A stretch of 64,000 nt of DNA from Lachnospiraceae bacterium (GCA_900766915.1 CAAFXE010000057.1:1-64000); one strand, 5' to 3'; positions 1 through 8,930 are shown, numbered from the stretch's first letter. The notes: generated by a model from the letters alone, not told the origin. Made by a program: numbers and translations.

Positions 1-72
1 CTCCCTGTTTTCGACAAAATATTACTTGTAAATTTTACCATTTGACCTTAGGGCAGTCAAGAAGAAGTTGCT

Positions 73-96
73 GTTACTGTTCAGGTTACTGTTCAG
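73..96 (+). repeat. Tandem pair of the 12-mer GTTACTGTTCAG
   Basis: Two exact head-to-tail copies of GTTACTGTTCAG lie at 73-84 and 85-96. This 12-mer is one arm of the palindromic repeat family found elsewhere in the window (near 11.6, 12.3, 23.9, 49.2, 52.4 and 59.0 kb). The remainder of 1-198 shows no gene. Confidence 0.7.
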
Positions 97-126
97 ACGC
101 CACTGTTCCGCGAGGTTTTTTGCTCG

Positions 127-155
127 TTGCTTTTTGAGGGTAAATATATTATAGT
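127..155 (+). promoter_or_regulatory. Predicted sigma-A promoter of the DUF512-der-plsY-gpsA cluster
   Basis: A TTGCTT -35 box (127-132) and a TATAGT -10 box (150-155) are separated by 17 bp, about 40 bp ahead of the first gene. The boxes are read from sequence; activity is inferred. Confidence 0.55.
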
Positions 156-198
156 GAAAGAGTATGGGAAAATCTATCTAAACTAAAAAGGTGAAAAG

Positions 199-1509
199 AT
201 GAAAGAACATTTACATGTGATTGCAGGTGTGGAACCGGGAAGCATTGCAGAAGAGCTGGAACTGGAACCCGGAGATGTACTTTTAGAGATTAATGGTAAT
301 AAAATAGAAGATGCTTTTGACTACCACTATCTGATGAATGAGGAATATGTGGAACTTCTGGTGAGAAAAGCCGATGGAGAAGAGTGGGAGCTGGAGATTG
401 AAAAAGAATTTGAAGAAGACCTAGGGGTCACCTTCGAAAACGGCATGATGGATGAGTATCGAAACTGCACCAACAAGTGTATTTTCTGCTTCATTGACCA
501 AATGCCGCCGGGTATGAGGGAAACTCTGTATTTTAAGGATGATGATACAAGATTATCATTCCTGCAGGGAAATTATGTGACGCTGACCAATTTAAGTGAA
601 CATGATGTGGAGAGAATCATCAAATATAAGCTGTCTCCTATCAATATTTCCTTCCAGACAACCAATCCGGAGCTTCGCTGCAAAATGCTTCACAACCGTT
701 TTGCCGGACGCTCCTTACAGATCGTGGACAAGCTGGTGGAAGCAGGCATTGTGATGAACGGTCAGATCGTTCTGTGCAAAGGCTGGAATGACGAGGAGGA
801 GCTGGAGCGTTCCTTAAAAGATCTCTATGGATACCTTCCTAATTTACAGAGTGTATCTATTGTGCCGGTAGGCTTAAGTAAATTCCGGGATGGGCTGGAG
901 CCGCTGGAACCATTTACCCCGGAGGATGCAAAAGAAGTGATCTTACAGGTACAACAATGGCAGGAAAAAGCCATGGAGGAATACGGGGTTCACTTTGTCC
1001 ATGTCAGTGATGAATGGTATCTGTTGGCAGGAGAAGAGTTGCCGGAGGAAGATAGTTATGACGGATATCTTCAGCTGGAAAATGGTGTGGGCATGCTAAG
1101 GCTTCTGGAAACCGAGTTTCATGAAGCACTGGAACAGGCTAAGGGAAGTGAAAAAAAACACAAAGTTTCTGTCGCTACAGGAAAACTGGCCGCCCCATTT
1201 ATCAGACAGCTTGCCGAAGAAATGAAAGTTAAATATCCGAATATTGAGGTAAAGGTCTATGACATTACCAATGAATTTTTTGGAGAGCGGATCACCGTTG
1301 CAGGACTCATCACAGGGCAGGACCTGAAAAAACAGTTAAAGGATCAGGATCTGGGAGAGAAGCTTTTGCTGCCCTGCCATATGCTTAGAAGCGGGGAAGA
1401 GGTTTTCCTGGATGATGTGACCGTATCAGAGCTTTCAGAATATTTGCAGATCCCTATTGAAATCGTTGAATCTGATGGAGCAGTGCTTCTGAGCCATCTG
1501 ACCACATAA
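199..1509 (+). CDS. DUF512 family protein with PDZ and radical SAM-like domains
   Basis: This 436-residue protein has an N-terminal PDZ-like segment (about residues 5-65, with GSIAEEL and PGDVLLEING). A radical SAM-type iron-sulfur motif C-x3-C-x2-C follows at Cys90, Cys94 and Cys97, then the DUF512 region. The family is common beside der in Clostridia and in some cyanobacteria, but its reaction is not known to me. The start is the ATG after AAAGGTGA. It leads a four-gene run, 17 bp ahead of der, which suggests a role linked to ribosome assembly or RNA metabolism; that link is inference. Confidence 0.85.
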   Translation: MKEHLHVIAGVEPGSIAEELELEPGDVLLEINGNKIEDAFDYHYLMNEEYVELLVRKADGEEWELEIEKEFEEDLGVTFENGMMDEYRNCTNKCIFCFIDQMPPGMRETLYFKDDDTRLSFLQGNYVTLTNLSEHDVERIIKYKLSPINISFQTTNPELRCKMLHNRFAGRSLQIVDKLVEAGIVMNGQIVLCKGWNDEEELERSLKDLYGYLPNLQSVSIVPVGLSKFRDGLEPLEPFTPEDAKEVILQVQQWQEKAMEEYGVHFVHVSDEWYLLAGEELPEEDSYDGYLQLENGVGMLRLLETEFHEALEQAKGSEKKHKVSVATGKLAAPFIRQLAEEMKVKYPNIEVKVYDITNEFFGERITVAGLITGQDLKKQLKDQDLGEKLLLPCHMLRSGEEVFLDDVTVSELSEYLQIPIEIVESDGAVLLSHLTT

Positions 1510-1526
1510 AAAAGAGAGGTACAAGA

Positions 1527-2852
1527 ATGAGTAAACCGATTGTTGCAGTTGTAGGAAGACCAAATGTAGGGAAATCTACACTGTTTAATGCATTAGCAGG
1601 AGAAAACATTTCTATTGTAAAAGACACACCGGGTGTCACCCGTGACAGAATCTATGCGGACGTTACCTGGTTGGACCATCATTTTACATTGATCGATACC
1701 GGCGGTATTGAACCGGATTCCGGGGATATTATCCTTTCACAGATGAGAGAGCAGGCACAGATCGCCATTGATACAGCTGATGTCATCATTTTCATGACAG
1801 ATGTAAAGCAGGGACTGGTGGATTCTGACGGTAAGGTAGCAGACATGCTTCGCCGTTCCAAAAAACCGGTGGTTCTTTGCGTCAACAAGGTAGACAGCTA
1901 TCAGAAATTTATTGCAGACGTCTATGAATTTTATAATTTGGGCATCGGTGATCCCATGCCGATCTCTGCAGCCAACCGTCAGGGAATCGGTGATATGCTG
2001 GATGAAGTTGTAAAATATTTCCCGGAAGGCTCTGAAGGAGAAGAAGAGGATGAACGACCGAAGATTGCCATTGTGGGCAAGCCAAATGTAGGAAAATCCT
2101 CTATTATCAACAAGCTCACCGGAGAAAACCGAGTGATCGTTTCTGATATCGCAGGCACCACCCGTGATGCCATTGATACAGACATCATTTATAATGGAAA
2201 AGAATATGTATTTATCGATACTGCGGGACTTCGAAGAAAGAACAAAGTCAAAGAAGAACTGGAGCGGTACAGCATTATCCGTACCGTATCTGCAGTAGAG
2301 CGTGCCGATGTGGTTTTGATGGTTATTGATGCCACAGAAGGAATCACAGAGCAGGATGCCAAGATTGCGGGAATTGCCCATGACCGTGGAAAAGGCATTG
2401 TCATTGTTGTCAATAAATGGGATGCCATTGAAAAGAATGACAAGACCATCTACGAATTCCAGAATAAGATCAGGGAAACCCTGGCTTATATGCCTTATGC
2501 GGAAATGGTATTTGTGTCCGCTGTGACAGGACAAAGACTTCCGAAATTATTTGAAACCATCGATATGGTCATTGAAAACCAGACACTTCGTATTGCAACA
2601 GGTGTGTTAAATGAAATTATTACAGAAGCTGTCGCTCTGCAGCAGCCTCCTTCAGATAAGGGTAAGAGATTGAAGATCTACTATACAACGCAGGTATCAG
2701 TGAAGCCGCCGACATTTGTGATCTTTGTCAATGACAAGCAGCTGATGCATTTTTCTTACACACGTTATCTGGAGAACAGAATTCGTGATACCTTTGGATT
2801 TAAGGGAACTTCCTTAAGATTTATCATCAGGGAGAGAAAGGAGAACGACTAA
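1527..2852 (+). CDS. der: Ribosome assembly GTPase Der (EngA)
   Basis: This is a double-GTPase protein of 441 residues, the normal length. The first P-loop is GRPNVGKS (residues 10-17), with DTGG at 57-60 and NKVD at 120-123. The second P-loop is GKPNVGKS (184-191), with a later DTAG and NKWD. The last roughly 85 residues form the KH-like domain. Der binds the 50S subunit during late maturation in the cytoplasm. Its stop overlaps the plsY start by one base (taATG), so the two are translationally coupled. Confidence 0.98.
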   Translation: MSKPIVAVVGRPNVGKSTLFNALAGENISIVKDTPGVTRDRIYADVTWLDHHFTLIDTGGIEPDSGDIILSQMREQAQIAIDTADVIIFMTDVKQGLVDSDGKVADMLRRSKKPVVLCVNKVDSYQKFIADVYEFYNLGIGDPMPISAANRQGIGDMLDEVVKYFPEGSEGEEEDERPKIAIVGKPNVGKSSIINKLTGENRVIVSDIAGTTRDAIDTDIIYNGKEYVFIDTAGLRRKNKVKEELERYSIIRTVSAVERADVVLMVIDATEGITEQDAKIAGIAHDRGKGIVIVVNKWDAIEKNDKTIYEFQNKIRETLAYMPYAEMVFVSAVTGQRLPKLFETIDMVIENQTLRIATGVLNEIITEAVALQQPPSDKGKRLKIYYTTQVSVKPPTFVIFVNDKQLMHFSYTRYLENRIRDTFGFKGTSLRFIIRERKEND

Positions 2853-3490
2853 TGTTACCAAGAATTGCCAGCTTATTGATCGGATATTTATTTGGAATTA
2901 TCCAGAGTGCCTATCTTTATGGTAAAATGCATGGAATTGATATTCGTGACCATGGAAGCGGTAATGCCGGAACGACCAATGCACTTCGTGTCCTTGGAAA
3001 AAAGGCGGGTGCCATTGTGTTTCTGGGAGACTTTTTTAAATGTTTTATTGCCATGTATCTGGTGAAGTTTCTTTTTAGAAACAGTGCACCGGACATTTTA
3101 CCCCTCCTTGGCCTCTACAGTGCCACGGGGTGTATTTTAGGACATAATTTCCCGATCCAGTTAAAGTTCCGGGGCGGAAAAGGCATTGCCTGTACGGCAG
3201 GTCTTCTGGCAGCCTTTGATATCAGGATCGCGTTGATTGCTCTTGCAACATTTCTTGTAGTGGTGATCATAACCCGTTATGTATCTTTGGGCTCTATTCT
3301 GGTGGTGACAGAGTTTGCAGTATTCACCATCCTGTTTGGACAGATGGGATTTTACCACATGGCTCAGGGGGCTTTGATGGAATTGTATGGACTGGCACTC
3401 TTTCTGGCAGTGATGGCCATTTACAGACATCGTGCCAATATCGGACGTCTTTTGAACGGTACAGAAAGTAAAGTTTTCCAGAAAAAATAG
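2852..3490 (+). CDS. plsY: Acyl-phosphate:glycerol-3-phosphate acyltransferase PlsY
   Basis: This 212-residue integral membrane enzyme transfers an acyl group from acyl phosphate to glycerol 3-phosphate, the first step of phospholipid synthesis. Family motifs are visible: GSGNAGTTNALRVLGKKAG near residues 36-54, and GHNFPIQLKFRGGKGIA near 95-111. Five or so hydrophobic segments are present. The gene sits directly ahead of gpsA, which makes its substrate, so the pair forms a phospholipid entry module. Confidence 0.96.
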   Translation: MLPRIASLLIGYLFGIIQSAYLYGKMHGIDIRDHGSGNAGTTNALRVLGKKAGAIVFLGDFFKCFIAMYLVKFLFRNSAPDILPLLGLYSATGCILGHNFPIQLKFRGGKGIACTAGLLAAFDIRIALIALATFLVVVIITRYVSLGSILVVTEFAVFTILFGQMGFYHMAQGALMELYGLALFLAVMAIYRHRANIGRLLNGTESKVFQKK

Positions 3491-3500
3491 GAGGCATATT

Positions 3501-4514
3501 GTGGCAAATTTAGGTGTGGTAGGTGCAGGAAGCTGGGGAACAGCTCTTGCCCTTGTTCTTGAAAAAAACGGTCATCAGGTGACTCTTTGGTCCTCCAGGG
3601 AGGAAAAGGCAGCAGAACTAAGGAATCTCAGGGAAAATGTGGATAAGCTTCCGGGAGTGAAATTGCCGGAGACTCTGGAGATTACTTCGGATCTTGAAAC
3701 CGCAGTGAGGGATAAGGAACTGGTTGTTTTAGGCGTTCCCTCTCTTTACATTCGAAGCACTGCAGCAAAAATGGCTCCCTATGTTGGTGACGGGCAGATC
3801 ATTGTCAATGTCAGCAAGGGGATTGAGGAGAATACCTTATCTACCATGACGGAGGTCATTCAGGAGGAAATTCCGCAGGCGGATGTGGCAGTATTATCAG
3901 GTCCAAGTCATGCAGAGGAAGTAAGCCGCAGCATCCCAACCACTGTGGTAGCAGGTGCGAAGACCCGTAAAACTGCGGAAAAGATCCAGAGCATTTTTAT
4001 GAATGAGACATTTCGTGTTTATACAAGTCCGGACATGCTGGGAATCGAAATCGGCGGAGCATTAAAAAATGTGATCGCTCTGGCGGCAGGAATTGCCGAC
4101 GGCCTTGGCTTTGGGGATAATACAAAGGCAGCTTTGATCACCAGAGGCATTGCGGAAATGAGCCGTCTTGGTGTGGCTATGGGCGGATATCCGGAGACCT
4201 TCAGCGGTCTGACCGGTATGGGAGATTTGATCGTAACCTGTGCCAGCCGTCATTCCAGAAACCGAAAAGCAGGATATCTTATTGGACAGGGGTATCCGAT
4301 GCAAAAAGCTATGGATGAAGTAAAGATGGTAGTTGAGGGCGTTTATTCTGCAAAAGCTGCGTTAAAGCTGGCAGAGAAATATTATGTACGTATTCCAATC
4401 ATTGAACAGGTCAATGCGGTGCTCTTTGATGGAAAAGATGCAAAGGAAGCGGTCAGAGAACTGATGGTTCGGGATGGAAAAACAGAAAACCCATTATTAC
4501 CCTGGGAAAAATAA
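3501..4514 (+). CDS. gpsA: NAD(P)H-dependent glycerol-3-phosphate dehydrogenase
   Basis: The 337-residue protein reduces dihydroxyacetone phosphate to glycerol 3-phosphate. The nucleotide-binding motif GAGSWG is at residues 8-13. Conserved segments LSGPSHAEEV and EIGGALKNVIALAAGIADGL include the catalytic lysine. The start is GTG, 5 bp after AGGAGG. It follows plsY by 10 bp and supplies that enzyme's substrate. Confidence 0.97.
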   Translation: MANLGVVGAGSWGTALALVLEKNGHQVTLWSSREEKAAELRNLRENVDKLPGVKLPETLEITSDLETAVRDKELVVLGVPSLYIRSTAAKMAPYVGDGQIIVNVSKGIEENTLSTMTEVIQEEIPQADVAVLSGPSHAEEVSRSIPTTVVAGAKTRKTAEKIQSIFMNETFRVYTSPDMLGIEIGGALKNVIALAAGIADGLGFGDNTKAALITRGIAEMSRLGVAMGGYPETFSGLTGMGDLIVTCASRHSRNRKAGYLIGQGYPMQKAMDEVKMVVEGVYSAKAALKLAEKYYVRIPIIEQVNAVLFDGKDAKEAVRELMVRDGKTENPLLPWEK

Positions 4515-4529
4515 AGGAGGAATTTCATC

Positions 4530-5783
4530 ATGGGTATTATCAAAGCGGCATTAAACAGTGTAAAGGGAGGTCTTGCGGATCAGTGGCTGGAAGTGATAGA
4601 AGCTGCTGACATGGGAGACGATACCGTCTTTTGTGAAGGAGTAAAGATCCGTAAGGGAGAAAATGTAAAAGGTTCTGACGGAACTGTGACCGATGGTTCT
4701 GTTGTACATGTTTATCCAAACCAGTTTATGATGCTGGTGGATGGCGGTAAGGTTGTGGATTATACCGCAGAAGAAGGCTACTACAAGGTGGATAATGCGT
4801 CTATGCCGTCTTTATTCAATGGGGATCTGGAGGAGGCTGTGAAAGAATCCTTCCAGCGTATCAAATTTGGCGGACAGACCTATCAGAAACAGAAAGTCTT
4901 ATTTGTGAATTTACAGGAAATCAAAGGCATCAAATTTGGCACCAGAAATCCGGTAAATTATTTTGATAATTTTTACAATGCAGAATTATTCTTACGTGCC
5001 CACGGAACCTATTCTGTGAAGATCACGGATCCATTACGTTTCTATGCAGAAGCAGTTCCCCGTAACAAAGCGCTTGTCCGTATCACAGATATCAATGAAC
5101 AGTATTTATCCGAGTTTTTAGAGGCACTCCAGTCTGCCATTGGACAGATGTCTGTGGATGGCATCCGTATTTCCCATATACAGGCGAAGGGCAGGGAGCT
5201 TGGAAAATATATGGCGGAGATTCTGGATGAAGAATGGAAGCAGATGCGTGGTATGGAGATCCAGTCTGTGGGTATCGCCAGCATTTCCTATGATGAAAAC
5301 TCTCAGAAGCTTATCAATATGCGAAATAAGGGAGCGATGCTGTCAGATCCTACGATTCGTGAAGGCTATGTACAGGGCTCTATTGCCCGTGGAATGGAAG
5401 CAGCAGGCTCCAACAGTGCAGGTGCCGCAGCCAGCTTTATGGGCATGGGTGTCGGCATGAATGCAGCCGGAGGCTTTCTAAGCAGTGCATCCGCTGCAAA
5501 TATGGCTCAGATGCAGATGCAGCAGGAAAGCCCCCAGCCTGTAAACCAGCCGGTATCCGGTGGCTGGGTATGTGAGTGTGGAGCAAAGAACACCGGAAAA
5601 TACTGCAGTGAATGCGGCAAACCTGCACCTGCAGCGGAGTGGACCTGTTCCTGTGGTACAAAGAACAGCGGGAAATTCTGCAGTGAATGCGGAAAACCTG
5701 CACCTGCAGCAGAGTGGATTTGCTCCTGTGGTGCAAAAAATACAGGAAAATTCTGTCAGGAGTGCGGAAAGGCGAGAGGATAA
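4530..5783 (+). CDS. SPFH-domain (virion core-like) protein with three C-terminal zinc ribbons, YdjI-like
   Basis: This 417-residue protein has an N-terminal SPFH/band-7-like region of the virion core type (about 1-290), then an Ala/Gly/Met-rich linker. The C-terminus carries three tandem double-CxxC-like zinc ribbons with a 25-residue period (C-x-CGAKNTGKYCSECG and near copies). Bacillus YdjI has the same SPFH-plus-zinc-ribbon plan and acts in membrane stress with PspA, YdjG and YdjH. Here a YdjG-like and a YdjH-like gene follow at once. Start: ATG after AAAGGAGG. The role as a membrane scaffold is inferred. Confidence 0.82.
   Translation: MGIIKAALNSVKGGLADQWLEVIEAADMGDDTVFCEGVKIRKGENVKGSDGTVTDGSVVHVYPNQFMMLVDGGKVVDYTAEEGYYKVDNASMPSLFNGDLEEAVKESFQRIKFGGQTYQKQKVLFVNLQEIKGIKFGTRNPVNYFDNFYNAELFLRAHGTYSVKITDPLRFYAEAVPRNKALVRITDINEQYLSEFLEALQSAIGQMSVDGIRISHIQAKGRELGKYMAEILDEEWKQMRGMEIQSVGIASISYDENSQKLINMRNKGAMLSDPTIREGYVQGSIARGMEAAGSNSAGAAASFMGMGVGMNAAGGFLSSASAANMAQMQMQQESPQPVNQPVSGGWVCECGAKNTGKYCSECGKPAPAAEWTCSCGTKNSGKFCSECGKPAPAAEWICSCGAKNTGKFCQECGKARG
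5566..5775 (+). repeat. 75-bp tandem coding repeat encoding zinc ribbons
   Basis: Three consecutive units of about 75 bp each encode one zinc ribbon of roughly 25 residues; the third unit is cut short at the gene end. For example AACCTGCACCTGCAGC recurs at 5620 and 5695. Expansion by recombination is the likely origin. Confidence 0.8.
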
Positions 5784-6832
5784 TGTCTGCAATTACCTAT
5801 GAATGTCCTAACTGTGGCGGTGGATTGGTCTTTGATCCGGAGTCAGGAATGTTTACCTGTGAGTACTGTCTGTCCAAATTTGAAGAGGCAGAGCTGGCAG
5901 GGAAGAAACAGTCCGGGAAAGAAACGAAGGAAGCGGCAGAGGAGACAGATTCCCAGGAGCAGAGTGCACTTGTTTACCACTGTCCAAGCTGTGGAGCGGA
6001 AGTCATGACTGATGAAACCACAGCGGCGACCTTTTGCTTTTACTGCCACAACCCGGTTGTTCTTTCCGGAAAACTGGAAGGAAAGTATCTGCCGGATGGT
6101 GTGATCCCATTTAAAATATCCAAAGATGAGGCACTGGATCGGTTCCATCAGTGGATCGGAAAAAAATGGTTTATTCCCAGGGGCTTTTATTCAAAACGAC
6201 AGATTGAAAAAATGAGCGGTGTTTATTTTCCCTACTGGCTCTGCGACTGTGAGAGCGAAAGTACCATGAGCGGTACTGCCAGAGATATCAGGATCTGGTG
6301 TGTAGGAGATACCGAATATACAGAAACAAAGACCTTTGCGGTACGAAGAAGCGGAACCCTGAAATTTCGGCACATTCCCAAAACTGCTCTGCAGAAGGCA
6401 CAAAATGCCATGTTAAAGGGAATCTTTCCCTATGAATTTGGGGCTCTGGAAAAATTCCATATGGGCTATCTGTCAGGATTTCAGGCAGAAAAGCGGGATA
6501 TTGAAAGTGATAGCCTGAAGGAATCCGTGGATGGTGAGGTCAGGGACTTTGCGGAAAAAAGGATCCGCGATACCATTTCAGGACATAACAGCTTTTCCCT
6601 GGTAGGCCAGGAACATAAGCTTGGAGAGATAAATTTTCAGTACGTTCTTTTGCCGGTATGGGTACTGACCTACCGTGAGCGAGGCAATCAGATCTACTAT
6701 TTTGCCATGAACGGACAGACCGGTGAGATCATCGGAAAACTGCCGGTAGATCGTAAGAAGATGGCAATTCTTTCGGCTGTCATATTTCTGGCAGTCTTTG
6801 GACTGCTGTTGCTGGGAGGATTTTTGTTATGA
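5783..6832 (+). CDS. Zinc-ribbon (TFIIB-type) membrane protein, YdjG-like
   Basis: The chosen start is the ATG that overlaps the preceding stop by one base (taATG), giving 349 residues beginning MSAITYECPNCGGG. Two zinc ribbons are visible, CPNCG with CEYC and CPSCG with CFYC. A soluble middle part follows, and one hydrophobic helix close to the C-terminus (AILSAVIFLAVFGLLLLGG). An upstream in-frame start inside the SPFH gene is possible but lacks a good binding site. The order SPFH, zinc ribbon, TPM matches the Bacillus YdjGHI set, which suggests one membrane complex. Confidence 0.78.
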   Translation: MSAITYECPNCGGGLVFDPESGMFTCEYCLSKFEEAELAGKKQSGKETKEAAEETDSQEQSALVYHCPSCGAEVMTDETTAATFCFYCHNPVVLSGKLEGKYLPDGVIPFKISKDEALDRFHQWIGKKWFIPRGFYSKRQIEKMSGVYFPYWLCDCESESTMSGTARDIRIWCVGDTEYTETKTFAVRRSGTLKFRHIPKTALQKAQNAMLKGIFPYEFGALEKFHMGYLSGFQAEKRDIESDSLKESVDGEVRDFAEKRIRDTISGHNSFSLVGQEHKLGEINFQYVLLPVWVLTYRERGNQIYYFAMNGQTGEIIGKLPVDRKKMAILSAVIFLAVFGLLLLGGFLL

Positions 6833-7665
6833 GAAAGACATGGATCCATTGGATGATCGCAGCGTTTTTATGTGTCGGATTACTTTTTGGAATGGAAACA
6901 AGGGCGCAGACAGAAAATGTGTACGACCTGGCAGATCTTTTAACAACTGAAGAAGAAGAGAAGCTTCAAAGCTACGCGGAAGATTTTTCTGAAAGCTGGA
7001 GCATGAATTTTTTAGTGGTGACTACAAATGATACGGATGGGAAAAGTACCGTAGAGTATGCAGATGACTTCTATGACGAAAAGTATCCGGACAGCACGAA
7101 AGAAGATGGCATATTGTATCTGATCGATATGGATCATCGTCAGATCTATGTGTCCACCTGCGGAAGTGCGATCCGTTATCTGACAGATGATCGGATCGAC
7201 CGGATTTTGGACGCTGCCTATGAAAAAGTAGCTGACGGGGACTATTTTGGAACCTTTGAAGCATTTTTTAAAGAGACGGAAAAATATCTGAAAAAGGGAA
7301 TCCCTTCGAACCAGTATAACTATGATACTGAAACCGGGGAGCGGGATTACTATGAGGCCCAAAAACCCCCCAAAAAGGTGACACTTGGAGAATTTCTTAT
7401 AGCCCTGGTGTTGGGACTTGCCGCGGCCAGTGGCACGGTGGCAGCCATCACAGCGAAGTATCAGCTGAAATTCGAGGATTTTCACTATGATGCCTATACA
7501 GACTCGGAAATAGACTTAAAGGAAAAAGAAGACCGGCTCATCAATACTTTTGTAACTCACCGAAGAATTCCAAAGGATCAGGGAAACGGCGGCGGTGGAA
7601 GCAGAAGCTCGGTGCATACCTCATCCTCAGGACGCAGCCATGGTGGCGGCGGAAGAGGCTTTTAA
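6829..7665 (+). CDS. TPM-domain protein with signal peptide and Gly/Ser-rich tail, YdjH-like
   Basis: The 278-residue product begins with a signal sequence (MRKTWIHWMIAAFLCVGLLFGM, cleavage likely near residue 25). A TPM domain follows (about 30-150, starting VYDLADLLTTEEEEKL), then a membrane helix near 188-206 (LGEFLIALVLGLAAASGTV) and a low-complexity tail rich in Gly and Ser ending GGGGRGF. The start overlaps the previous stop by 4 bp (ATGA). TPM proteins are extracytoplasmic, so this is likely the outward-facing member of the three-protein set. Confidence 0.82.
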   Translation: MRKTWIHWMIAAFLCVGLLFGMETRAQTENVYDLADLLTTEEEEKLQSYAEDFSESWSMNFLVVTTNDTDGKSTVEYADDFYDEKYPDSTKEDGILYLIDMDHRQIYVSTCGSAIRYLTDDRIDRILDAAYEKVADGDYFGTFEAFFKETEKYLKKGIPSNQYNYDTETGERDYYEAQKPPKKVTLGEFLIALVLGLAAASGTVAAITAKYQLKFEDFHYDAYTDSEIDLKEKEDRLINTFVTHRRIPKDQGNGGGGSRSSVHTSSSGRSHGGGGRGF

Positions 7666-7684
7666 AGATTTTATGGAAAACTAC

Positions 7685-7713
7685 TTGACTTCATTCCTTA
7701 TTAGGTGTATGAT
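7685..7713 (+). promoter_or_regulatory. Predicted sigma-A promoter of the ABC importer operon
   Basis: TTGACT (7685-7690) and TATGAT (7708-7713) are separated by exactly 17 bp, about 115 bp ahead of the substrate-binding protein gene. A direct repeat of ACAGCTGTGAA lies downstream at 7767 and 7788. Confidence 0.7.
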
Positions 7714-7766
7714 GTGAACCAAGTCGTTACTTCACTGCATAAAAGCGTTGAAGTGATGAAGAATAT

Positions 7767-7798
7767 ACAGCTGTGAATATGATACAAACAGCTGTGAA
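7767..7798 (+). repeat. Direct repeat ACAGCTGTGAA with 21-bp spacing
   Basis: Two identical 11-mers at 7767-7777 and 7788-7798 each contain the palindrome ACAGCTGT. Their 21-bp offset equals two turns of the helix, as for a pair of operator half-sites. They lie in the leader, 30-60 bp ahead of the start codon. Function is unknown. Confidence 0.6.
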
Positions 7799-7827
7799 AA
7801 AAGGATAATGAAGAAAAGGTGGGTATT

Positions 7828-8853
7828 ATGAAAAAGTTATTAGCACTCATGATGGCAGCTACACTGGTTCTTAGTATGACAGCTTGTGGCGGCGCCAAAA
7901 AAGAAGAAGCTCCGGCAGCAGAAACTCCGGCAGCAGAAGAAAATGTAACAGATGAAGCAGCAACAGGCGATGTTTACAAGATCGGTGTTCTCCAGTATGT
8001 ACAGCATGCAGCATTGGATGCATCCAATGAAGGTTTCTTTGCAGCATTAGATGATGCGGGAATCGCTTATGAAGCAGATCAGCAGAATGCAGCCGGTGAA
8101 GCAGCTTCCTGTGATACCATTGCAGATACACTGGTAAATAACGGAAACGACCTGATCCTTGCAATCGCAACTCCTGCAGCACAGGCAGTGGCAGGTAAGA
8201 CAACAGAAATTCCAGTCATCTTAACAGCTGTTACAGATCCTGCAGAATCAGGACTGGCAGAAAGCAACGATGCACCGGGAGCAAATGTGACAGGTACTTC
8301 CGATTTAACACCGGTCAAAGAACAGATGGAACTTTTAAAAGAAGTCCTTCCTGATACAAAAACAGTTGGTATCCTTTACTGTTCAGCAGAAGCAAACTCT
8401 GTATTACAGGCAGATATGGCAAAGGCAGCATTAGATGATCTTGGTATTGCCTATACAGATCTTACAGTTTCCAACTCTAATGAGATCCAGACAGTGGTTG
8501 AATCCGCAGTTGGAAAAGTGGATGCATTATATGCACCGACAGATAACATGATCGCAGCAGGTATGGCAACCGTAGCTATGGTAGCAAATGACAACGGTAT
8601 TCCGGTGATCTGTGGTGAAGAAGGTATGGTTAACGAAGGCGGTCTTGCAACCTACGGTATCGATTACTATCAGTTAGGATACCTTGCAGGTATGCAGGCA
8701 GTTGCAATCCTTACATACGGTGAAAACCCGGCTGAAATACCAATCGGTTACCTTGCAGCAGAAGATTGTTCATTAACAGTGAATGAAGATACCATTGCAG
8801 CTTTAGAAGCACAGGGACTTGATTTATCCTTGTTAAAAGCAAAAGTACAGTAA
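7828..8853 (+). CDS. ABC transporter substrate-binding lipoprotein (TrpX-like)
   Basis: The start is the ATG 7 bp after AGGTGG rather than a GTG 9 bp upstream, giving 341 residues. A lipoprotein signal ends in LSMTAC with the lipidated Cys at residue 20. It is followed by a low-complexity Ala/Glu linker and an ABC_sub_bind fold of the TrpX type (KIGVLQYVQHAALD, VTGTSDLTPVKEQ, TYGIDYYQLGYLAG). TrpX proteins bind tryptophan or other amino acids; here the ligand is not known. The permease and ATPase follow in the same operon. Confidence 0.9.
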   Translation: MKKLLALMMAATLVLSMTACGGAKKEEAPAAETPAAEENVTDEAATGDVYKIGVLQYVQHAALDASNEGFFAALDDAGIAYEADQQNAAGEAASCDTIADTLVNNGNDLILAIATPAAQAVAGKTTEIPVILTAVTDPAESGLAESNDAPGANVTGTSDLTPVKEQMELLKEVLPDTKTVGILYCSAEANSVLQADMAKAALDDLGIAYTDLTVSNSNEIQTVVESAVGKVDALYAPTDNMIAAGMATVAMVANDNGIPVICGEEGMVNEGGLATYGIDYYQLGYLAGMQAVAILTYGENPAEIPIGYLAAEDCSLTVNEDTIAALEAQGLDLSLLKAKVQ

Positions 8854-8866
8854 ATAAGTAAATAAA

Positions 8867-8912
8867 CGGCAATGACGGGATGTCTGAAGGGATTTGGACA
8901 TCCTGTTTGCTG
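8867..8912 (+). other. Intra-operon hairpin between binding protein and permease genes
   Basis: CGGCAA (8867-8872) pairs with TTGCTG (8907-8912), and CGGGATGTC (8876-8884) pairs with GACATCCTG (8897-8905), giving an interrupted stem of about 15 bp. No T-run follows. Such stems often stabilise the upstream mRNA so that the binding protein outnumbers the permease; this use is inference. Confidence 0.65.
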
Positions 8913-8930
8913 TAATTATGGAGGTTTTTT

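Noticed and set aside
1737..2534. 265-codon open frame on the minus strand
   Set aside because: It lies wholly opposite der, has no binding site and reads as a shadow of a strongly conserved gene.
5437..5736. Minus-strand frame with repeated His/Arg-rich units
   Set aside because: The repeats are the complement of the zinc ribbon repeats, not a separate gene.
7714..7827. SAM riboswitch ahead of the importer and methyltransferase operon
   Set aside because: No SAM-I, SAM-II or similar consensus could be found in the short leader.
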